Shown here: positions 36,243 through 44,059 of the stretch, in pieces | Layout: each line of letters begins with the position of its first letter | How positions within the stretch are numbered: the first letter of the stretch is position 1 | Source: Flavipsychrobacter sp. | GTDB lineage: Bacteria > Bacteroidota > Bacteroidia > Chitinophagales > Chitinophagaceae | Reading direction: 5' to 3' | Length of the DNA stretch: 44,351 bases | Assembly (NCBI GenBank): GCA_016786665.1 | Contig: JAEUVZ010000046.1 | Span: forward strand, 1-44,351 | Position numbers and translations under genes: made by a program | Notes under the pieces: model-generated | The model's database searches: none | What the model saw: only the letters and a program-made list of their open reading frames with translations | What the model was told of the DNA's origin: nothing

Positions 36243-36250
36243 TATCTTTG
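36243..36250 (+). promoter_or_regulatory. -7 box of the orphan lipoprotein gene, leaderless type
   Basis: TATCTTTG is an exact match ending 6 bases before ATG 36257. An in-frame TTG inside the box is rejected as the start. Confidence 0.5.
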
Positions 36251-36256
36251 CGCCCA

Positions 36257-36778
36257 ATGACACGCACAATCTACACCCTCCTGGCCGCGATAGCTATCGC
36301 TGTTACAGGTTGCACGAACAGGCAGGTAACCGAACACTGCACTTTTCCTGAAGAACCCACGATACGGGATATCAGCATTTCGCTGATTAACTATGCCGAC
36401 TATAAAGACCTGCTGGTGAATGGCAAATACGAAATTGATTCCATCCGTGTTATCCAGCCCTGCTCTCCCAGTACGCCCATCACCGTGCGCAGCGGCAGCG
36501 CTACCCGTACGGACAGCAACATTGTGGTGAATGCTGTCTCTTTTGATGGCATCACCACCTTCAGCAACTGGAGGGATTGCAACAAACTGGCAGTATGGTG
36601 GAGCAATAACGACCTGGATACTGTCCAGTTTGTGATGGAGAAAGTTCGTTGCGCGGGCAAGTGCTGCATTTCTTACTACCCACGCATTATTGTTGACGGC
36701 GTTACGTTCAACCCCGACAACGCCGTTACCGGCGATGATGGTAAGCTCCACTTCCTGCTGGTGAAGGCTATTCCTTAG
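36257..36778 (+). CDS. Orphan lipoprotein, function unknown
   Basis: A 173-residue protein from ATG 36257 (MTRTIYTLLAAIAIAVTGC), with lipobox Cys19. The mature domain is beta-rich with several cysteines: HCTFPEEPTIRDISISL, IDSIRVIQPCSPSTP, NWRDCNKLAVWWSNND and the cluster KVRCAGKCCISYYPRIIVDG, which suggests disulfides or a metal site. I do not recognise a family. It lies between the protease and the RND transporter and has its own promoter box, so it is probably expressed alone. Confidence 0.65.
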   Translation: MTRTIYTLLAAIAIAVTGCTNRQVTEHCTFPEEPTIRDISISLINYADYKDLLVNGKYEIDSIRVIQPCSPSTPITVRSGSATRTDSNIVVNAVSFDGITTFSNWRDCNKLAVWWSNNDLDTVQFVMEKVRCAGKCCISYYPRIIVDGVTFNPDNAVTGDDGKLHFLLVKAIP

Positions 36779-36863
36779 CCATGCCCCATAAGGCATACCG
36801 GCATATGGCCGATGTTGTTATATTTTAGGCTTTTGGCCTATTCTTTAGTATTTTCGCGCCCAC

Positions 36864-39224
36864 ATGTGGTATCGGATAGCAGCTTTTGTCATTAAATTCC
36901 GCGTGTCGCTGATGGTGCTTTTGCTAGCCGCGACCGCCTTCATGGGTTATCATGCATCTAAGGTGCAGCTCAGCTACGAGTTCACCAATGCCATCCCAAC
37001 GGATAACCCTAAATACCAGGCCTACCAGTCGTTCCGGAAGCTCTTTGGCGAAGACGGCAACCTGATGGTGATAGGCGTGCAATCGAAAGACTTCTTCTCC
37101 GATGATTTTTTTAAGGACTATGCCGCACTGGTAAAGGAAATAGAAAAAGTAAAAGGTGTAGAGAATGTACTGAGTGTACCCGGAGCTATCACACTGGTGC
37201 CCGACTCTGCGGAGGCCAAAATGAACGTGGTAAAACTGATGCCCGCCGATGGAGCGGTAAACGCAGCCAGCTTCCGCGACCAGTTCGTCACCCTCCCTTT
37301 TTACAAGGGCTTCCTGTATAATGCGGAGGCCGATGCATACCTGATGGCGCTCCGCATTGACAAAAAAGTGCTGAATTCCGCTAACCGTACAGGCATAGTA
37401 AACAATATCCTTTCCCTGGCCAATGGATTCGGGAAGCGTCACAATATAGAACTCCATTACTCCGGCCTGCCACTGATACGCACTATGATGGCCGCGCAGG
37501 TGCAGCAGGAAATGCGGCTGTTCCTTATTCTTTCGTTTGTTCTTACGGCGGTGATACTCTTCCTGTTCTTCCGATCGGGCGTGGCGGTAATCACCTCGCT
37601 GCTGGTGGTAGCCGTAGGGGTTATCTGGTCGCTGGGCACTATTACACTCCTGGGGTACAAAATCACCTTGCTGACGGCACTTATTCCATCACTCATTGTA
37701 GTGATAGGCATCCCCAACTGCGTGTATTTCCTTAATAAATACCACGCGGAATACCACAAGCATCCCAATAAAGTAAAGGCCTTGCTGCGCATGACGGAGC
37801 GCATGGGTATCGTTACTTTATTTACCAACCTGACCGCGGCAATCGGATTTGGCGTATTCTTCTTTACCAAGAGCGCGATACTGAGGGAGTTCGGCCTGGT
37901 AGCGGGCATCAACATCATGGCGATATTTGTCATCTCGCTCATCTTTATCCCGGCCCTTTTCAGCTTCCTGAATCCCCCCAAAGGCAAGCACACAAGCTAC
38001 CTGGAAAGCAAATGGATGAACAACCTGCTGATGACGCTGACCCGCTGGGTGTTTAACCACCGCATGTGGGTATATGCCGTTACGGCCGCCATATGTGGTG
38101 TATCGGCCGCGGGCGTGCTGCGCCTGCAGACAGTAGGCCACATAGTAGACGACCTGCCTAAAGATGGTAAGGTTTTCCAGGACCTTAAATTCTTTGAAAA
38201 GAACTTCCGTGGCGTAATGCCGCTGGAAATAGTGATAGACACCCGGAAGAAGGGCGGTGTAACACTGAAAGTGATGAGCAACATGGACGAGCTCGTCACC
38301 TACCTGAACACCTTCCCGGAAATAGGGCACTCCCTGGCCATTACCGAAGGCATTAAATTCATTCGCCAGGCTTATAACGGCGGCGACAGCGTTTACTACA
38401 GCATGCCCACCATAGATGCGCTGGAACTGGCACCTTACCTGAGCGCAAAGGAAGGCAGCGGGAAAAAGACACAGTTTACGCAACTATTGTCGGCATTTAT
38501 GGACAGTACGCGGCAGAAGACGCGCATCAGCGTGAACATGGCCGATGTGGGCTCCGTGAGGCTACCGGTACTGCTCGACAGCATAAGACCCAAGGTGTAT
38601 GAACTGTTTGACAGCACTAAGTATGACGTGACCTTTACCGGGACGAGCGTGGTGTTCCTGGAAGGGAGCAAGTTTATTATCAATAGCCTGCAGGAAAGCC
38701 TGATGCTGGCCTTCCTGATGATATTCGGGTGTATGATAGCCCTGTTCCGCTCGTGGAGGATATTACTTATCTCTATGGTAGTGAATATTGTTCCGCTGCT
38801 GATCACTGCGGGTATCATGGGCTGGGTAGGCATTCCTATTAAGCCATCTACCGTGCTGGTGTTCAGCGTAGCGCTGGGCATAACTATAGATGTGACGATA
38901 CGCTTCCTGGTGAACTTTAAGCAGGAGCTGCAGCGCCACGATGACGGTATTGCCAACAATGTGCAGCGCACCATCCAGGATACCGGATTGAGTATTATTT
39001 ACACATCGCTGATACTGATAGCAGGCTTTGGGGTATTTGCCTTGTCTGACTTTGATGGAACGAAGTCGCTGGGTTACCTTACCTCGCTGACACTGCTGCT
39101 GGCGATGGTGACGAACCTGACCCTTCAGCCGGCACTGTTGCTGTGGATGGACAAAGCCGAAAAGAAACGTGCTACTATCCTGATAGACGAAAGCGAAGTA
39201 GAAGAAGAAAAGGAAGAGAATTAA
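36864..39224 (+). CDS. RND/MMPL-superfamily transporter
   Basis: A 786-residue membrane protein with the two-fold RND plan: TM1 (about 12-30), a large periplasmic loop (35-205), a five-helix bundle (about 208-372), then TM7 (402-420), a second loop (425-605) and a second bundle (610-770), ending in an acidic tail (DESEVEEEKEEN). The helix VITSLLVVAVGVIWSLG and the sterol-sensing-like block ending LVAGINIMAIFVISLIFIPALF are typical of MMPL exporters. TM4 reads GIPNC (282-286) where MmpL3-type proteins carry an Asp-Tyr proton relay; the second half keeps Asp676 in GITIDVTIRF. Substrate is probably a lipid or hydrophobic molecule (inference). Ends in a strong terminator. Confidence 0.87.
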   Translation: MWYRIAAFVIKFRVSLMVLLLAATAFMGYHASKVQLSYEFTNAIPTDNPKYQAYQSFRKLFGEDGNLMVIGVQSKDFFSDDFFKDYAALVKEIEKVKGVENVLSVPGAITLVPDSAEAKMNVVKLMPADGAVNAASFRDQFVTLPFYKGFLYNAEADAYLMALRIDKKVLNSANRTGIVNNILSLANGFGKRHNIELHYSGLPLIRTMMAAQVQQEMRLFLILSFVLTAVILFLFFRSGVAVITSLLVVAVGVIWSLGTITLLGYKITLLTALIPSLIVVIGIPNCVYFLNKYHAEYHKHPNKVKALLRMTERMGIVTLFTNLTAAIGFGVFFFTKSAILREFGLVAGINIMAIFVISLIFIPALFSFLNPPKGKHTSYLESKWMNNLLMTLTRWVFNHRMWVYAVTAAICGVSAAGVLRLQTVGHIVDDLPKDGKVFQDLKFFEKNFRGVMPLEIVIDTRKKGGVTLKVMSNMDELVTYLNTFPEIGHSLAITEGIKFIRQAYNGGDSVYYSMPTIDALELAPYLSAKEGSGKKTQFTQLLSAFMDSTRQKTRISVNMADVGSVRLPVLLDSIRPKVYELFDSTKYDVTFTGTSVVFLEGSKFIINSLQESLMLAFLMIFGCMIALFRSWRILLISMVVNIVPLLITAGIMGWVGIPIKPSTVLVFSVALGITIDVTIRFLVNFKQELQRHDDGIANNVQRTIQDTGLSIIYTSLILIAGFGVFALSDFDGTKSLGYLTSLTLLLAMVTNLTLQPALLLWMDKAEKKRATILIDESEVEEEKEEN

Positions 39225-39247
39225 ATCCTGACTGATAGATAATATTA

Positions 39248-39277
39248 GCCCCCGGTATGGAGCCGGGGGCTTTTTTT
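39248..39277 (+). terminator. Rho-independent terminator of the RND transporter gene
   Basis: GCCCCCGG and CCGGGGGC enclose a 7-base loop, followed by seven T residues. Confidence 0.9.
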
Positions 39278-39349
39278 GCGTGATAGTTTCCAGCCCCCGT
39301 TTGCTCTTGTTTGGAGGCTGGTTAGACTGCTTCGTTCCTCGCAGTGACA
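39272..39349. repeat. Dispersed intergenic repeat, copy A
   Basis: 78 bases, near-identical to copy B (one length difference and a few substitutions). Contains the segment CTTCGTTCCTCGCAGTGACA, whose reverse complement encodes the SLRGTKQS/CEERS peptides seen in spurious proteins of many genomes. It begins inside the T-run of the preceding terminator. Confidence 0.8.
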
Positions 39350-39459
39350 ACGGGATGAATAATTCTAATGAATGAGGGTTGCGGTACCATACATCATCTT
39401 TGCAACCTTGATGCGCAGTATCCCTTGCTGGAGCAAGGCGAAGACCTGGAAGCCAGAGC

Positions 39460-39538
39460 TTTTTTGCGTGATAGTTTCCAGCCCCCGTTTGCTCTTGTTT
39501 GGAAGCTGATTTGGACTGCTTCGTTCCTCGCAGTGACA
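39460..39538. repeat. Dispersed intergenic repeat, copy B
   Basis: 79 bases in the same orientation as copy A, 110 bases after it. Shared landmarks are GCGTGATAGTTTCCAGCCCC, GTTTGCTCTTGTTTGGA and the end GCAGTGACA. Confidence 0.8.
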
Positions 39539-39566
39539 GGGGGAGATCCTTCTTTGATGCACTCTC

Positions 39567-39598
39567 AAAAAAGAAAGGGTAGCTGGTAGCTACCCTTT
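39567..39598 (-). terminator. Rho-independent terminator of yidC
   Basis: A perfect 10-bp stem AAAGGGTAGC/GCTACCCTTT with a 5-base loop, then a T-rich tract on the minus strand (39567-39573). Confidence 0.8.
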
Positions 39599-39619
39599 CG
39601 CATACACCTTAATTATTCT

Positions 39620-41404
39620 TTATTTCTTTTTGCCGCGCTCAGCCTGTGCCTTTTGCATTTCTTCTATGCGCTGTGCCCATTTAGACGGGGCTGCGGGCTT
39701 GTTCTTGTTTTCCTGTAGTTGAGCGTGTATTTTCTTCTCATCAATGATGTACTTCTGTATGATGAATTGCTGAAGGATACTGATCATGTTGGAGAAGAAG
39801 TAGTAGAATGTCAGGGCCGCGGCCATCTGGTTGAACACGCCTATCAGGATGAACGGGAAGATGTAAGGCATCCATTTCATCATGGGGTTGTTCGGGTCCT
39901 GGCTGGTCATGTTGCGGTTATAGAGTGCCAGGAAGAGGCTCGATGCGGTCATCAGTATGGTGAACAAGCTGACGTGGCTTCCGTACCCGGGAATGCTGAA
40001 TGGCAGCGACGCGATGGAATCGTAGGTGGATAAATCGTTGGCCCAGAGGAACGACTCCTGCCTAAGCTCAATAGATGACGGGAAGAAGTAATACATGGCG
40101 AACAGTATCGGCATCTGGAAGAGCGTTGGCAGGCAACCTCCCAGCGGATTAACACCGGCGGACTTGTAGAGCTTCATCTGCTCCATGCCAAACTTCTGCT
40201 GGTCGTCTTTGTACTGCGCTCGGAGTTCGTCTATTTCCGGCTTCAACACCCGCATTTTGGCGGCAGAGAGATAACTCTTGTACGTGAAAAAGGAGAGTAT
40301 CAGGCGGATGAAGATGGTCATGAGTATGATAATGAGCCCGAAGTTGCTGATGAAGCTGCTCAGGACATTGAATATGGGTATGATAAGCCATTTATTAATG
40401 TACTTTACAAAGGCCATGATACCATAGCCAAGGGGAACCATATCATCCAGGTCTATCTTATACTGGCGCAGTGTTTTGTAGTGGTTAGGGCCAATGTACC
40501 AGTTGAAACTCGCCACGCCCGACTTCAGCGGCATATCGAATGTAGATACCTGGCGCGATACGTGATTAGTATCCAGGTTGTTGGTCACCTTTATACTTCC
40601 GCGGCTGAGGCCTTCGTCGGCTATAAATGCGGTGCTGAAGTATTGCATCCGGTAGCCTATCCAGTGTGTTGTTTCGTTGAGCGGCTCGGTACGGTCTTCG
40701 CGTATGGTGAAGTAGTCATGATCCTCGTTCTTGAAGCGATAATATACCTGGCTATTGTTGCGTTCGGCGGTAATGTCGTGCTCGGTGTGCTTCGCCTGCA
40801 TTTGCCATGTTACAGGCAGGCTGTTAGCCGTCATACCATTCAGGCGTATACTGCCATCCAGCATATAGTCGTCTGCGGGAAGCTTATAGGCTATGAGCAC
40901 TGTTTTACCGTCTCCCAGGTCGGCAGTAAACTCCAGTACCTGGCTTCCGTCGGCGTCGGTACGCGTTGCCGGGGTAAAGTAGAGGTCTTTGGTAGACACC
41001 GCGCCATTATTGATAGGCAGAATAGCACTCAGCTCATTTTCTTTACCATTGTACAGGTACAACGGTTGCTGCGACGATGTTTTGTAGCCCAAAATGTTGG
41101 CGCTCAGTGGTTGTGCCCCTTTCGTAGAAAACTCCAGTGCCAACTTTTTGTTCTCCAGTTTCACCGTCTGCGCCGTACCGCGGTAGGCGGCGGGGCGATT
41201 GTCTTGCATGGTATCTTTTGCACTATCAGCAACGGGTACTACAGCCGGTGCAGCGGCCGGGGCTGGTTTAGCTTTCGCCGCTGCTGCTTCCGTTGCCTTT
41301 TTTTGTTCCAGGTATTTATCCTGCTCGTGGTTGTTGTAAAATACGTAGCCAATTACCAGCAACACCAGCAGCAAAAATCCTATAACCGAATTACGATCTA
41401 TCAT
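39620..41404 (-). CDS. yidC: Membrane protein insertase YidC
   Basis: A 594-residue inner-membrane insertase that integrates and folds membrane proteins alone or with SecYEG. Order: TM1 (about 6-23, VIGFLLLVLLVIGYVFY), an Ala/Pro/Lys linker (39-60), the periplasmic beta-sandwich domain (about 75-320), and the Oxa1-like core (about 350-560) with conserved groove Arg367 in MTIFIRLILSFF and the cytosolic coil (AAKMRVLKPEIDELRAQYKDD). Then NPLGGCLPTLFQMPILFAMYY and a basic C-terminal tail rich in Lys (KKIHAQLQENKNKP) that can bind ribosomes. Full length. Promoter box TACCTTTG lies 20 bases upstream. Confidence 0.96.
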   Translation of the reverse strand: MIDRNSVIGFLLLVLLVIGYVFYNNHEQDKYLEQKKATEAAAAKAKPAPAAAPAVVPVADSAKDTMQDNRPAAYRGTAQTVKLENKKLALEFSTKGAQPLSANILGYKTSSQQPLYLYNGKENELSAILPINNGAVSTKDLYFTPATRTDADGSQVLEFTADLGDGKTVLIAYKLPADDYMLDGSIRLNGMTANSLPVTWQMQAKHTEHDITAERNNSQVYYRFKNEDHDYFTIREDRTEPLNETTHWIGYRMQYFSTAFIADEGLSRGSIKVTNNLDTNHVSRQVSTFDMPLKSGVASFNWYIGPNHYKTLRQYKIDLDDMVPLGYGIMAFVKYINKWLIIPIFNVLSSFISNFGLIIILMTIFIRLILSFFTYKSYLSAAKMRVLKPEIDELRAQYKDDQQKFGMEQMKLYKSAGVNPLGGCLPTLFQMPILFAMYYFFPSSIELRQESFLWANDLSTYDSIASLPFSIPGYGSHVSLFTILMTASSLFLALYNRNMTSQDPNNPMMKWMPYIFPFILIGVFNQMAAALTFYYFFSNMISILQQFIIQKYIIDEKKIHAQLQENKNKPAAPSKWAQRIEEMQKAQAERGKKK

Positions 41405-41424
41405 TTCGGGATAAAATAAGGCTG

Positions 41425-41432
41425 CAAAGGTA
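41425..41432 (-). promoter_or_regulatory. -7 box of yidC
   Basis: TACCTTTG matches TAnnTTTG exactly; a TTTA lies 20 bases upstream at the -33 position (41453-41456). The leader is about 15-20 bases. Confidence 0.6.
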
Positions 41433-41581
41433 GTTATTTAGAGTTTATAGCCTAAATGCGAACAGATAACTAATTCCGTTTCATTATAATAAATTGGTAT
41501 TCCCCGGTGCATTATCGCTTTTCGGATTTGTATTGTATTAATCTTATTAATAATTTAGACGCTGCAAAAAGCACTTTCTAT

Positions 41582-42105
41582 ATGTTTGGCAAAGAAAAGG
41601 CAAAAAGTACGGCATCCCCGGCAGGCATAGTGTTATATCTGCGGGCACCACGCTTCAGGGCGACCTGTCGTCGGATACAGACATCCGCATAGACGGGCAC
41701 ATTACAGGCCACATCCATTGCCGAGCGAAAGTAGTGCTGGGCGCATCTGCTATAATAGATGGCGACCTGGAAGCGGCAAACGCGGATATAATGGGCACTG
41801 TAAACGGAAATGTGACGACCAGCGAACTCCTGTGCCTGAAGTCGGGCTGTATCATTAATGGAGATATCTCGGTGGGTCGCCTTGATATAGAAGCCAATTC
41901 TGTTTTCAACGGCAAATGTACCATGACACTGCCGGCCAAAGCGCTGCCTGCTTCGCCTACTGCCCCTGAACCACCCCAGAAGCAAGACCCGCCGCCACCA
42001 CAGGCTTCTGTAAAGGAACCAATAACCGAGAAAAAAGAGGCCAAAAAGCCCGTGCTGGTGATAGGCGAGGAAGAAGTGGGCGCCGTTCAGCCTACTTTAC
42101 TCTAG
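41582..42105 (+). CDS. Bactofilin, reading frame broken near the N terminus
   Basis: The typical bactofilin start MFGKEKAKSTASPAG reads from ATG 41582, but the polymerising domain (HSVISAGTTLQGDLSS, then DIRIDGHITGHIHCRAKVVL, IIDGDLEAANADIMGTVNGN, LKSGCIINGDISVG) continues in the -1 frame from 41626 to the stop at 42105. One base is missing from the expected 45 between ATG and His. Without a shift no ATG, GTG or TTG precedes the domain in its own frame. Homopolymers AAAA (41595-41598), AAAAA (41602-41606) and CCCC (41616-41619) lie in the critical stretch, so a base-call error, a real null mutation or -1 slippage are all possible. Repaired length would be 174 residues with a Pro/Lys-rich tail. 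Bactofilins form cytoskeletal filaments at the membrane. Overlaps the convergent GSCFA gene by 9 bases. Confidence 0.8.
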
Positions 42106-43071
42106 AAAATACTGCAATTCGTTGTTTAAGTCCAGGAAGGGATGGCTTTGCTGCAATCCCTTTATTTTTTGCACGTATACGTCCCTGAACTTCTGGTGCG
42201 CCTGTGTTTCCGGAAAGCGGGGGCGATGGTTTCGTGCGGCGGCTATGTCGTGCACCTGCTGCATCAGCAGGGCAGTATCGTTGTGTATGCAGGCTTTTAC
42301 AAACTGCTCCCATACATAGCTGGTAGCCAGGTAATTGGGGTGAACAAAATCAATATCGAAGTAGCGATAGTCGCGCAGAATATCCATCACCAGTTCGTAT
42401 GCCGGGAAGTAATGTGCCTTATCGTAGCGGGCGCAAAGCTCGTGCACCGACTCTATCAACCGTGCTTTGCTGCGGTTGTTGTCCACTACGCCATCGCGTA
42501 TGTGGCGCACCGGGCTGATGGTAAACAACACATTCACATGGGCATTCTCCCGGAACAGGGCTTCCAGCGTATTGCTCATCGCAGCGCATATATGGTCTAT
42601 GCCCAGCAGGCGCTTTTCAAACCATTGCGCCGGGGCGCGGTGGTTGTTGGCTACCGGGCGCGCACCCGCTACCAGGTAGTATTGAAAGGCCGAACCCAGG
42701 GTTATAATTACCCAGTCGGCTTTCTTTATAAACCCGGAGGCGCTCACCTGTGACGCATTAATACCCGCCAGGGCTTGGCTGCTGCTGGTGTGCGAGAAGC
42801 GGGTATGGTGGTCCCAGCTATTCCAGAGCTCGTGAAGCAGGAACAGGTCATCCTGACTGTATGTCAATCCCTGCAGGTAGCTATCCAGGCTATGAGTAAC
42901 ACTCAAGGGATTGAAGAGGATTCCATGAGGATTGGACAAAACCTGGAACTTGTGCGCACTGAGCCGCTCAGAAATATGCTCAGTAAAGCACGAGCCAATA
43001 AGCAGTATACTGTCCGTGTACTTAATAGGCCTGGGCAGCCGTGGAATATCGAGCGTTAATTGCAATTGCAT
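42097..43071 (-). CDS. GSCFA-domain protein
   Basis: A 324-residue protein. The motif that names the family is at 26-30 (IGSCFTEHISERL), followed by NPHGILFNPLSV, ELWNSWDHHTRFSH, DWVIITLGSAFQYYL, FTISPVRHIRDGVVDNNRSK and YFPAYELVMDILRDYRYFD. The order of a Ser near the N terminus, a central Gly/Asn segment and a distal His block resembles SGNH hydrolases/PC-esterases, so an acyl-ester hydrolase is plausible, though the family is not characterised. No signal peptide is evident. It converges on the bactofilin gene with a 9-base overlap of the two 3' ends and no terminator between them. Confidence 0.88.
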   Translation of the reverse strand: MQLQLTLDIPRLPRPIKYTDSILLIGSCFTEHISERLSAHKFQVLSNPHGILFNPLSVTHSLDSYLQGLTYSQDDLFLLHELWNSWDHHTRFSHTSSSQALAGINASQVSASGFIKKADWVIITLGSAFQYYLVAGARPVANNHRAPAQWFEKRLLGIDHICAAMSNTLEALFRENAHVNVLFTISPVRHIRDGVVDNNRSKARLIESVHELCARYDKAHYFPAYELVMDILRDYRYFDIDFVHPNYLATSYVWEQFVKACIHNDTALLMQQVHDIAAARNHRPRFPETQAHQKFRDVYVQKIKGLQQSHPFLDLNNELQYFLE

Positions 43072-43205
43072 AAATTATAATATGCAGAAAATGAGCGTTA
43101 AAAATACCGAAATATCTCCCTATCGATATTATTACTACGGCAGATTTTCGATAAAAATGTATATTACATTAGCCCAAATGGCATAGTTGTCCGCCGTTAT
43201 GGCAT

Positions 43206-43213
43206 TATCTTTA
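43206..43213 (+). promoter_or_regulatory. Possible -7 box of clpP
   Basis: TATCTTTA, one mismatch from TAnnTTTG, 62 bases upstream of the clpP ATG. No -33 element at normal spacing. Confidence 0.4.
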
Positions 43214-43275
43214 GGTATGGTTTAAAAATTGTCTTACACTTCCCCAATAAGAATCTCTAGAAAAATTTAAGAAAA

Positions 43276-43983
43276 ATGGATCCAAAAGAATTTCAGAAAT
43301 ACGCCGTGAAGCATCACGGTATCAGCAGCCTGACGCTGCACAATTACTCTTCTTCGCTGATGAAGATGCCGTCGGCCCTTACTCCATATATCATTGAAGA
43401 GCGCCCTATGAACGTAGCCTCCATGGACGTGTTCAGCCGCCTGATGATGGACCGCATCATCTTCCTGGGCGAAGCTATTAATGACTATGTGGCCAATATC
43501 GTTACCGCCCAGCTGCTGTTCCTGGAAAGCACCGACCGTAACCGCGATGTGCAGATGTACATTAACAGCCCGGGTGGCAGCGTATATGCCGGATTGGGTA
43601 TCTACGACACGATGCAAATCATAAACCCCGACGTTTCTACCATATGCACCGGCATCGCCGCCTCTATGGCCGCCGTGCTGATGTGTGCGGGAACCAAAGG
43701 CAAACGCACCGCCCTGAAGCACAGCCGCGTGATGATACACCAGCCGCTGGGTGGAGCTGAAGGCCAGGCTAGTGACATAGAAATCACCGCTCGCGAGATA
43801 GGTAAGCTGAAAAAAGAACTGTATGAGATCATTGCTTCTCACTCAGGACAGAAGTTCAGCAAAGTGGAAAAAGACAGTGACCGCGACTACTGGATGACCG
43901 CCCAGGAGGCAAAAGACTATGGGATGGTAGACGAAGTGCTGGAACGCAACCCACGCAAAGTAATAGACACTGACGGTAAGTAG
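43276..43983 (+). CDS. clpP: ATP-dependent Clp protease proteolytic subunit
   Basis: A 235-residue serine protease subunit that forms a double heptameric chamber and degrades proteins delivered by ClpX or a similar unfoldase. The catalytic triad is Ser130 (TGIAASMAAVL), His155 (MIHQPLGG) and Asp204 (DSDRDYWM). Other landmarks are FLGEAINDYVANIVTAQLLFLE and INSPGGSVYAGLGIYD. The N terminus (1-35) is longer than in E. coli and resembles a propeptide, typical of Bacteroidota ClpP. clpX is not in the window to the right; the next gene is on the other strand. Confidence 0.95.
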   Translation: MDPKEFQKYAVKHHGISSLTLHNYSSSLMKMPSALTPYIIEERPMNVASMDVFSRLMMDRIIFLGEAINDYVANIVTAQLLFLESTDRNRDVQMYINSPGGSVYAGLGIYDTMQIINPDVSTICTGIAASMAAVLMCAGTKGKRTALKHSRVMIHQPLGGAEGQASDIEITAREIGKLKKELYEIIASHSGQKFSKVEKDSDRDYWMTAQEAKDYGMVDEVLERNPRKVIDTDGK

Positions 43984-43995
43984 TACCGGTAGTAT

Positions 43996-44040
43996 ATAAA
44001 GAGAAGAAGGGTTCCTTGCGGGAACCCTTCTTCTCTTTAT
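43996..44040. terminator. Bidirectional 20-bp terminator hairpin
   Basis: Perfectly complementary 20-base arms (outer ATAAAGAGAAG, inner GGGTTCC) with a TTGCG loop lie between the convergent clpP and the T9SS-tail gene. The A- and T-rich arm ends let it act on both strands. Confidence 0.8.
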
Positions 44041-44059
44041 GCCGTATAGACTGCGCCGG

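Larger units (their letters stand above)
39225..39619. other. Gene-free region with two repeat copies and facing terminators
   Basis: This 395-base region has the transporter terminator at its left end and the yidC terminator at its right end, with two copies of a dispersed repeat in between. The reading frames inside it encode only repeat-derived peptides such as SLRGTKQS and CHCEERS and are not genes. Confidence 0.8.

Noticed and set aside
39365-39589. Open frames of 67-73 residues on both strands in the repeat region
   Set aside because: They are translations of the dispersed repeat (SLRGTKQS/CEERS type) and not genes.
40481-41419. Plus-strand frame opposite yidC (312 residues)
   Set aside because: Antisense shadow covering yidC; no independent support.
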